DNA from: Planctomycetota bacterium
GTDB taxonomy: Bacteria; Planctomycetota; MHYJ01; WSZJ01; JACPWG01
Direction: 5' to 3'
Length of the DNA stretch: 6,880 bases
Assembly: GCA_016220045.1 (NCBI GenBank)
Contig: JACRIP010000537.1
Location: forward strand, 1-6,880
This document shows, one piece after another, positions 1 to 4,101 of the stretch. Positions within the stretch are counted from its first letter, which is position 1; each line of letters opens with the position of its first letter. The position numbers and the translations under genes are program-made. The notes beneath the pieces were generated by a model. It did not search any database and was not told the DNA's origin. It saw only the letters and a program-made list of their open reading frames with translations.

Positions 1-57
1 CACGCCGTCACCCTGCGTGTGCTCGCAGAGCAGGGCCCAGGCTTCGTCGCGTCTCAT
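1..57 (-). CDS. N-terminal fragment of a probable HD-domain phosphohydrolase (runs off the left edge)
   Basis: Only the first 19 codons are inside the window, reading from an ATG at 57-55 to the left edge without a stop. The peptide begins MRRDEAWALLCEHTQ. This resembles the opening helix of small HD/HDIG-domain hydrolases, which commonly start with a 'M-x-R-E-E-A-W-x-L-L-x-E-x-T' pattern before a 'KHxLAVE' helix; the metal-binding HD residues would lie outside the window. A purine-rich GGGAG (complement of 67-71) sits 9 bases upstream of the ATG and supports this start. The gene follows the YdjM-like gene on the same strand after a 206-bp gap. The coding call is fairly safe given start, Shine-Dalgarno and open frame. 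The family assignment comes from recalled N-terminal similarity over very few residues and is tentative. Confidence 0.55.
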   Translation of the reverse strand, partial: MRRDEAWALLCEHTQGDGV

Positions 58-66
58 CGTGAGGCT

Positions 67-71
67 CTCCC
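67..71 (-). promoter_or_regulatory. Shine-Dalgarno site of the left-edge gene
   Basis: The minus strand reads GGGAG here, 9 bases before the ATG at 57-55. It is the main support for treating the left-edge open frame as a real gene start. Confidence 0.5.
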
Positions 72-161
72 ACCGCTTCGGGGGGTGACCGGGAATCCCG
101 CAGCCTCCGGCCGCGCGGGGGTGAAGTGACCACTCCGGATCGACGGCGGCCGGACATGCCA

Positions 162-182
162 GGGCGCCCACCAGGGGCGCCC
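162..182 (-). terminator. GC hairpin without a U-tract, possible terminator after the YdjM-like gene
   Basis: The self-complementary octamer GGGCGCCC occurs at 162-169 and again at 175-182, giving a perfect 8-bp stem with a 5-base loop (170-174). It lies about 80 bp downstream of the stop codon of the YdjM-like gene and before the left-edge gene. No T-rich tail follows it on the minus strand, so it does not fit a standard intrinsic terminator. It could be a weak or Rho-assisted terminator, or a protein site, since each octamer is itself a palindrome. Confidence 0.35.
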
Positions 183-231
183 AGACAAGAAAACCCGGCT
201 CTTCATGACCAGGGCAAGCGGCGGGCGTCAC

Positions 232-241
232 GTTCGCGAAC
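232..241. other. 10-bp perfect palindrome GTTCGCGAAC
   Basis: A self-complementary decamer lies 22 bp beyond the stop of the YdjM-like gene. Palindromes of this size are compatible with a dimeric repressor site, but in DNA this GC-rich a chance occurrence is plausible. No promoter was recognised beside it. Confidence 0.2.
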
Positions 242-263
242 CTGCGCGCGTCCGGTGACGGCG

Positions 264-881
264 TCAGCCTCCCCACCGCTCAGAGCACGCCCACGCCCAG
301 GCGGCGACGCCGAGGGCCGCGCACAGGCCGGCCGCGAGCCGCCCACCCCAGCCCGGCAGGCGTCGCCACGCGATCGGCGCGGCGGCCACCGGCCAGAGCA
401 ACAGGAGCTCGCGCCAGAAGTCACGGTCGGTGAACATCCGCCCGCTGAAGAACCAGCCCGGGTTGAGCGGCGCCACCGGGATCGGCGCCCAGGGCAGAAA
501 GTAGCGCGTGGCGTCGAAGGGGAAAAAGAACTCGATGCCCAGCCCGCCGTCGGTCAGCGCGTCCAGCACCCCGTGCGAGGCCACCACCGCGAAGAGAAAG
601 AGCGCGGCCGCCCAGCGGCGCCCGCCGAGAGTCTCGCGCGCAGGCCGCACCAGGAGCGCCCCCAGCGCCCCGACCACCGCCGCAAAAAACAGGGAGTGCG
701 AGCAGCCGCGGTGCCCGAAGGGATGTTCATACGGAATCCACCGCATGAAGAGCACGTCCGCGTCCGGGAGCACCGGCAGGAGGGCGGCGGCGAGCGCCAG
801 ATCGCGCGGCGGCGCGCGCCGCGCCGTCGCCGCCTGCGCCGCCGCATAGCCGAGCAGCGCATGCGAAAACACCGTGGGCAT
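264..881 (-). CDS. YdjM/DUF457-type inner-membrane metal-dependent hydrolase
   Basis: This is a 205-residue predicted membrane protein of the YdjM/DUF457 family, annotated as inner-membrane metal-dependent hydrolases related to phospholipase C-type zinc enzymes; the substrate is unknown. All family landmarks are present in order: FSH with His7 at the N-terminus, LPDAD (Asp40, Asp42), the HRGCSHS box (His57, His62), SHGVLDALTDGG (His103, Asp107), then the aromatic FFFPFD stretch (118-123) followed by Pro-rich PIPVAP (133-138). These His/Asp residues are the presumed metal ligands. Hydrophobic segments near 66-78, 92-104, 158-172 and 182-198 are likely membrane spans. The ATG at 881 gives the usual family start MPTVFSH and has GGGGG 11 bases upstream; an in-frame ATG at 899 lacks a Shine-Dalgarno. 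The frame stays open to 1118, but that extension crosses the terminator of the preceding gene and is Arg/Ala/Pro-rich, so it is not coding. No sigma70-like promoter is obvious between that terminator and the start. Confidence 0.88.
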   Translation of the reverse strand: MPTVFSHALLGYAAAQAATARRAPPRDLALAAALLPVLPDADVLFMRWIPYEHPFGHRGCSHSLFFAAVVGALGALLVRPARETLGGRRWAAALFLFAVVASHGVLDALTDGGLGIEFFFPFDATRYFLPWAPIPVAPLNPGWFFSGRMFTDRDFWRELLLLWPVAAAPIAWRRLPGWGGRLAAGLCAALGVAAWAWACSERWGG

Positions 882-1009
882 CGGAAGCTGCACCCCCATG
901 TGCGAGCGGAAGCGGCAGGCGTTGGCGGCGGCAGCGGCCCGTTCGGGCGGGCCGGCCGGGTCGCGGGGAGCGCACGCAGCCCCCGGGACTCCGGCAGCGC
1001 AGACCTCGC

Positions 1010-1033
1010 GGCGCAGGCGCGGAGGCCTGCGCC
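1010..1033 (-). other. GC-rich hairpin just past the terminator
   Basis: GGCGCAGG at 1010-1017 pairs perfectly with CCTGCGCC at 1026-1033 across an 8-base loop. It lies immediately downstream (minus sense) of the intrinsic terminator and upstream of the YdjM-like gene. It may be a back-up terminator or a structure in that gene's leader. Nothing in the sequence decides between these. Confidence 0.35.
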
Positions 1034-1035
1034 AC

Positions 1036-1068
1036 AAACGAAACGGGGCGGGGGATCGCCCCGCCCCG
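1036..1068 (-). terminator. Rho-independent terminator of the secreted LolA-like protein gene
   Basis: On the minus strand a perfect 10-bp G+C stem (1059-1068 pairing with 1044-1053) closes a 5-base loop (1054-1058) and is followed by TTTCGTTT. This is a standard intrinsic terminator. It lies about 95 bp after the stop codon at 1161 and shows that the YdjM-like gene is not simply co-transcribed with the gene before it. The tail contains one C and one G, so termination may be incomplete. Confidence 0.8.
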
Positions 1069-1124
1069 GTGAGGGTCATGCTGCGTCGAGCCGGCGTCGC
1101 CGAGAATGCGGCATACACCGTATA

Positions 1125-1145
1125 CCCTGGTCCCTGGTCCCTGGT
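1125..1145. repeat. Three tandem copies of the 7-mer CCCTGGT
   Basis: Exact units lie at 1125-1131, 1132-1138 and 1139-1145, and the next bases begin a partial fourth unit. The array sits 15 bp downstream of the stop codon of the secreted-protein gene, before its terminator. Period 7 is not a codon multiple, which fits non-coding DNA. From memory, short arrays of this word recur between genes in some GC-rich environmental genomes; that was not checked here. Confidence 0.8.
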
Positions 1146-1160
1146 CCGCGCCGCCCGCGG

Positions 1161-2177
1161 CTACTGGATCCCCAGCTTGGTTTTGACCTCCTTGGGGATC
1201 TCGCCCGCCGGGTCCTTGTCGTAGTCGTACATCTCGAAGGTCGCCTTCGGCATCAGCTTCATCGAGGGCGCCTCCGGCATCTCCGGGTCTCCCGGCTCCG
1301 CGCTCGGCTCGGCGTCCGGCTTCGCGCCCGCCGCCTTCGGATCGTCCCCCTTGGGGCCACCCTTGTTCTCGTCCGTGGGCGCCGCGCCCGGCGCGTCGCC
1401 GCCGCCGGCCTTCACTCCGTCCTTCGCGTCGTCGCGATGCTTCTTGTCCTTCTTGTCCTTCTTGCCGCCGCCCCCGCCCGGCCCGCTGTCTACCGATTCC
1501 TCGTCATCCCCCTCGGCGCCCGGCATCTGCAGGCCCGCGATTTCCAACTGCACGTCCGCCACCAGCCGGCGAAACACCGTCTTGTCCTTGGCGATCCAGG
1601 CGTGCAGTTCCAGCTTCGCCTTCTGCCAGTCCACCGCCGCGTCCGGCAGGCCCATGCCGCTCAGGAAGCCCTTCAGCGCCTCCGCCGGCGGATGCATCTT
1701 GATCACCCGGCAGGCGACCTTTTCCGTCCCCTGCGTGATCTCGCCGTCCGGCTCGATCGTCGCCTTGTCGGCGTACGACTCGAAGGCCTTGATGTATTCC
1801 AGCGGGTTCTGCAGCCGCTGCCCGCCCAGGTCCCCCTCGTCCCCCTCCTCGATCACCCACTCGCCGGTCACCGCGTCGCGCCGGCAGGACTTGCCGTTCC
1901 GGTTGTACGCCTCGGTCTCCATGCCGCCGAAGCCGTTCATCTTGAAGTAGTTCAGGTCCTTTTTGATCCAGCCCTCGGCGGAAATCCCCATCGGCTGCAT
2001 GCCTTCGCCGAGCGTCACCTCCATGTTGACCTTCACTTTGAAGGCCTCGGACCCTTGCGTGTTCTTGAGCGCGGTCAGGAACAGGTCCTTCCCATTGGTC
2101 TCGTCGGCGCGTACGCCGGCACACGTGAATGCGGCTACGGTAACCACCGCAGCAATCGACCGAAAGATGCGGAACAT
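1161..2177 (-). CDS. Secreted LolA/LppX-like protein with a low-complexity insertion
   Basis: A 338-residue exported protein. Residues 1-24 form a Sec signal peptide (basic MFRIFR start, hydrophobic core, probable cut after GVRA); there is no lipobox, so it is probably soluble in the periplasm rather than lipidated. Residues 30-215 alternate short hydrophobic and charged stretches (KVKVNMEVTL, EGWIKKDLNYFKM, GEWVIEEG, NPLEYIKAFE, LHAWIAKDKTVFRRL), as in the LolA/LppX fold of lipid- or lipoprotein-binding carriers. This is a fold-level guess from pattern, not a family match. Residues about 220-305 are low-complexity Gly/Lys/Asp/Pro/Ala, after which a conserved-looking strand (ATFEMYDYDKD) and EIPKEVKTKLG tail resume. 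Cys98 and Cys156 could form a disulphide. The ATG at 2177 is chosen because it begins the signal peptide, has GGAGG 9 bases upstream and a consensus promoter before it. The frame is open to 2444, but that extension translates the repeat array and is not coding. Confidence 0.82.
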   Translation of the reverse strand: MFRIFRSIAAVVTVAAFTCAGVRADETNGKDLFLTALKNTQGSEAFKVKVNMEVTLGEGMQPMGISAEGWIKKDLNYFKMNGFGGMETEAYNRNGKSCRRDAVTGEWVIEEGDEGDLGGQRLQNPLEYIKAFESYADKATIEPDGEITQGTEKVACRVIKMHPPAEALKGFLSGMGLPDAAVDWQKAKLELHAWIAKDKTVFRRLVADVQLEIAGLQMPGAEGDDEESVDSGPGGGGGKKDKKDKKHRDDAKDGVKAGGGDAPGAAPTDENKGGPKGDDPKAAGAKPDAEPSAEPGDPEMPEAPSMKLMPKATFEMYDYDKDPAGEIPKEVKTKLGIQ

Positions 2178-2186
2178 GCGGTACGA

Positions 2187-2191
2187 CCTCC
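2187..2191 (-). promoter_or_regulatory. Strong Shine-Dalgarno site of the secreted-protein gene
   Basis: The minus strand reads GGAGG, 9 bases before the ATG at 2177. It decides the start against the longer open frame beginning at 2444. Confidence 0.8.
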
Positions 2192-2232
2192 ATGTGCGGA
2201 CGGTGTCAGGAATGCCCCCGGAGAAGCGCGGA

Positions 2233-2261
2233 ATGATAGCGCCGGGAGGGGGGCGTGTCAA
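2233..2261 (-). promoter_or_regulatory. Consensus sigma70-type promoter of the secreted-protein gene
   Basis: On the minus strand a perfect -35 TTGACA (2261-2256) is followed by an exact 17-bp spacer (2255-2239) and a -10 TATCAT (2238-2233, five of six matches). Transcription would start near 2226, leaving a leader of about 49 bases carrying the GGAGG site. In DNA this GC-rich such a match is unlikely by chance. It shows the gene has its own promoter and that the repeat palindrome at 2281-2453 lies just upstream of it, in the region where UP elements and activators act. Confidence 0.85.
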
Positions 2262-2280
2262 TCCCGGCGGCAGCGGCGGA

Positions 2281-2453
2281 GTCGTCGTCCTCGTCGTCGT
2301 CGTCGTCCTCGTCGTCCTCGTCCTCGTCCTCGTCGTCGTACTCGTACTCGTACTCGTACTCGATCGCCCTGGGTGGCCGAGTACGAGTACGAGTACGAGT
2401 ACGAGCACGCAGACGAGCACGCAGACGAGCACGCAGACGAGCACGAGGACGAG
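2281..2453. repeat. Palindromic array of short tandem repeats (3-, 6- and 12-bp periods)
   Basis: The left part (2281-2337) is 19 triplets, all GTC or CTC. It passes into four exact copies of the hexamer GTACTC (2338-2361). After a short centre come four copies of the complementary hexamer GAGTAC in the other orientation, starting at 2380. The right part then becomes a 12-mer, GAGCACGCAGAC, exact at 2403-2414, 2415-2426 and 2427-2438, with a variant (GAGCACGAGGAC) at 2439-2450. All of these are multiples of 3, so several frames on both strands stay open and translate to low-complexity peptides. The array fills most of the gap between the folC stop and the promoter of the next gene. No transposase or CRISPR-type spacer pattern is present. 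Its function is unknown. Confidence 0.92.
2336..2404. repeat. 27-bp perfect inverted repeat (core hairpin/cruciform)
   Basis: Positions 2336-2362 are exactly complementary to 2378-2404. The 15-base centre (2363-2377) is itself nearly self-pairing: after one A/C mismatch, bases 2364-2369 pair with 2376-2371 using two G-T wobbles, leaving a single unpaired base at 2370. The whole block is therefore close to a continuous hairpin of more than 30 bp on either strand. Because the arms are hexamer repeats they can also pair in shifted registers. Whether it acts in DNA (cruciform) or in the folC 3' transcript (stabiliser, Rho-type end) cannot be told. No U-tract follows it. Confidence 0.9.
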
Positions 2454-2480
2454 TCACGCGAGGAGCGGGGAGTACTGGCG

Positions 2481-3923
2481 CTATCTACGCGCGGCGGGCC
2501 GTCGGCGTTTGGCCGCGTCCAGGCGCCCGAGCAGCTCGCCCGCCAGGTAGAACGACCCGGTCGCCAGGATCCATTCCCGCGGCCGGGCCCGGGCGCGGGC
2601 GCGCGCCAGGGCGCGGGCGGGGGTGGCCGCCACATGCAGGCCGCGCGGCCAGTGCCAGCCCGTCGCCGCCAGCCGCGCCGCCAGCTCGGCGGGCGGCAGC
2701 GCCCGCGGCGACGGGAACCCCGTGCACACCACCGCCTGCGCGTCGCGCGCCACAAACAGCATGCGATCGATTTCCTTGTCGCGCGAAAAGGCGAGCACCA
2801 GCACGCGGCCGCGCGCGGTGAGCCGGGGATAGAATTCAAGCACCCCCAGCGTGCCCTGCAGCGACACCGGATTGTGCGCGACGTCGACGATCAGCCCCGG
2901 CCCCCCCGGCCACGGCCGCGGATGGATCACTTCGACGCGCCCGCGCGCCCGCGTGCGCGCCAGGCCGGCGCGCACCGCCGCCGGACGCAGGCGGAGGAGC
3001 CGGCGCGCCGCGAGCAGCTCGATCAGCCCGAGCGCGACCACCAGGTTGCGCGCCTGGTGCGAGCCCGCGAGCGGCACGAACAGCCGCCGCCAGGTCCGCC
3101 CCAGCCCGCGCACCTCCGCCGCGATCCCCGGCCGCGCCCCGCGCCAGACCGGCCGGAAGCGCACGAGCTCGAGGTCGCCGCCCGGCCCCGCCCGCAAGAG
3201 CGGCGCGCCGCGCCGCGCGCACGCCCGCTCGATCGCGCGCAGCGGCTCCGCCGCGCGCTCCGCCGTCACCAGGGGCACCCCGCGCTTCGCAATCCCCGCC
3301 TTCTCGCGCGCGATCGCCGCCAGGGTGTGCCCGAGCTTGTCCATGTGGTCGAAGTCGATACAGGTGATCGCCGTAGCCACCGGCCGCAGCACGTTGGTCG
3401 CGTCCAGCCGCCCCCCCAGCCCCACCTCGACCACCGCAAAATCGACTTTTTGTTCGGCAAAATACAGGAAGGCGAGCGCGGTGGTGATTTCGAAGAAGGT
3501 CGCCATGCCGCCGGGCGGGTGCAGGTCCTCCAGGCACGGCACGAGGCGGCCGAGGAGGCGCGCAAAATCGGCGCGCGGAATCGGGCGGCCGTCAATCTGG
3601 ATGCGCTCTTCCAACGCCACCAGGTGAGGAGAGGTGTACAACCCCACGCGCAGGCCATGAGCGCGCAACGCGGCGGCGACCATGGCGGCGGTCGAGCCCT
3701 TCCCTTTGGTCCCGGTGATGTGGAGCGACCGGAACCGCTCCTGGGGATCCCCGAGCGCCCGGCACAGCGCCCGCATCCGCCGCAGGTTGTAGGTCGTGGG
3801 CCGATAGGCGACCTTCACCTGACGTTCGTAGTCGGTGAACTGCGCGAGGTACGCGCGGTACGCTCGGATGGGGGGATGCGAACGAGCCGGCGAGGAGAGG
3901 CGCGGCACGGGTGCGATCGCCAT
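2481..3923 (-). CDS. folC: Bifunctional folylpolyglutamate synthase / dihydrofolate synthase
   Basis: A 480-residue cytoplasmic Mur-ligase-family enzyme that adds glutamate to dihydropteroate and to folates using ATP, in folate biosynthesis and retention. Visible motifs are the P-loop GTKGKGSTA (71-79), YTSPHL (96-101), FEITTALAF (144-152), EVGLGGRLDATN (166-177), the metal/ATP segment IDFDHMDKLG (189-198) with REKAGIAKRG (206-215), GSHQARN (287-293) at the central-to-C-terminal domain boundary, DVAHNP (347-352) and the closing TGSFYLAGELL (455-465). The P-loop has Lys where Asn is usual (GTNGKGS). Residues 437-448 are alternating Ala-Arg low complexity. Length is somewhat above the common 420-440 owing to a short N-terminal extension and a basic tail. 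The ATG at 3923 is preferred because the N-terminal homology (FTDYE..., NLRRMRAL) begins about 30 residues in; its Shine-Dalgarno is weak. The frame is open to 4034, but that stretch translates the 8-mer repeats. Confidence 0.95.
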   Translation of the reverse strand: MAIAPVPRLSSPARSHPPIRAYRAYLAQFTDYERQVKVAYRPTTYNLRRMRALCRALGDPQERFRSLHITGTKGKGSTAAMVAAALRAHGLRVGLYTSPHLVALEERIQIDGRPIPRADFARLLGRLVPCLEDLHPPGGMATFFEITTALAFLYFAEQKVDFAVVEVGLGGRLDATNVLRPVATAITCIDFDHMDKLGHTLAAIAREKAGIAKRGVPLVTAERAAEPLRAIERACARRGAPLLRAGPGGDLELVRFRPVWRGARPGIAAEVRGLGRTWRRLFVPLAGSHQARNLVVALGLIELLAARRLLRLRPAAVRAGLARTRARGRVEVIHPRPWPGGPGLIVDVAHNPVSLQGTLGVLEFYPRLTARGRVLVLAFSRDKEIDRMLFVARDAQAVVCTGFPSPRALPPAELAARLAATGWHWPRGLHVAATPARALARARARARPREWILATGSFYLAGELLGRLDAAKRRRPAARR

Positions 3924-3935
3924 GGGTCTCGGCTC

Positions 3936-4052
3936 GTTTGGGGGTTTGGTGGTTTTGCGGTTTAGGCATGGCCGGTGAATTCGCCGCCGGCTGGGGTGAA
4001 CCTCAGGCAAGACCAGGAGACTCCAAACTCCCAAACGTCCAAACCCCCAAAC
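3936..4052. repeat. Inverted pair of 8-bp tandem arrays in the folC leader
   Basis: The left array is four 8-mers beginning GTTT: GTTTGGGG (3936-3943), GTTTGGTG (3944-3951), GTTTTGCG (3952-3959) and GTTTAGGC (3960-3967). The right array is four 8-mers ending CCAAAC: at 4021-4028, 4029-4036, 4037-4044 and 4045-4052. The outermost 14 bp match perfectly in inverted orientation (3936-3949 with 4039-4052), and the inner units match imperfectly. The 53-bp centre (3968-4020) carries a small GCCGG/CCGGC dyad. The element fills most of the gap between the ATPase/TPR stop and the folC start, so it is in the folC 5' leader if the two genes are co-transcribed. No clear promoter was found in this gap. Confidence 0.85.
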
Positions 4053-4101
4053 CCCATCGGCGCGTAGCCGGCGGGTCGCCCGGCCGCTCCCCGATCGCGC
4101 G

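Noticed and set aside
899..1118. N-terminal extension of the YdjM-like gene
   Set aside because: It contains the 10-bp-stem terminator of the preceding gene and is Arg/Ala/Pro-rich. The family starts at the MPTVFSH methionine.
2281..2453. CRISPR array
   Set aside because: Units are 3, 6 and 12 bp with no unique spacers of 25-40 bp, and no cas genes are nearby.
2281..2453. Insertion sequence or MITE ends
   Set aside because: No transposase frame, no flanking target-site duplication that I can see, and the inverted parts are tandem arrays rather than unique terminal sequences.
2206..2457. A small minus-strand frame (83 codons) with a basic Arg-rich half and an acidic Glu/Tyr/Asp half
   Set aside because: It starts at GTG inside the palindrome and is entirely explained by reading both arms in one frame. 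It overlaps the promoter of the next gene and lacks a Shine-Dalgarno. The opposite charges of the halves follow from arm complementarity.
2255..2821. Plus-strand frame with a run of Ser then Ser-Tyr repeats
   Set aside because: It is a translation of the GTC/CTC and GTACTC array and then runs antisense to folC. No start signal or domain is present.
126..3965. A 1279-codon open frame on the plus strand
   Set aside because: It lies antisense to folC, the secreted-protein gene and the YdjM-like gene, which all have clear motifs. The product is Arg/Pro/His/Ala-rich with no recognisable domain. It is open only because the real genes use G/C at third positions and the intergenic repeats lack stops.
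3924..4101. A sigma70 promoter for folC
   Set aside because: No TTGACA-like and TATAAT-like pair at 16-18 bp spacing stands out. folC may be read through from the ATPase/TPR gene or use another sigma factor.
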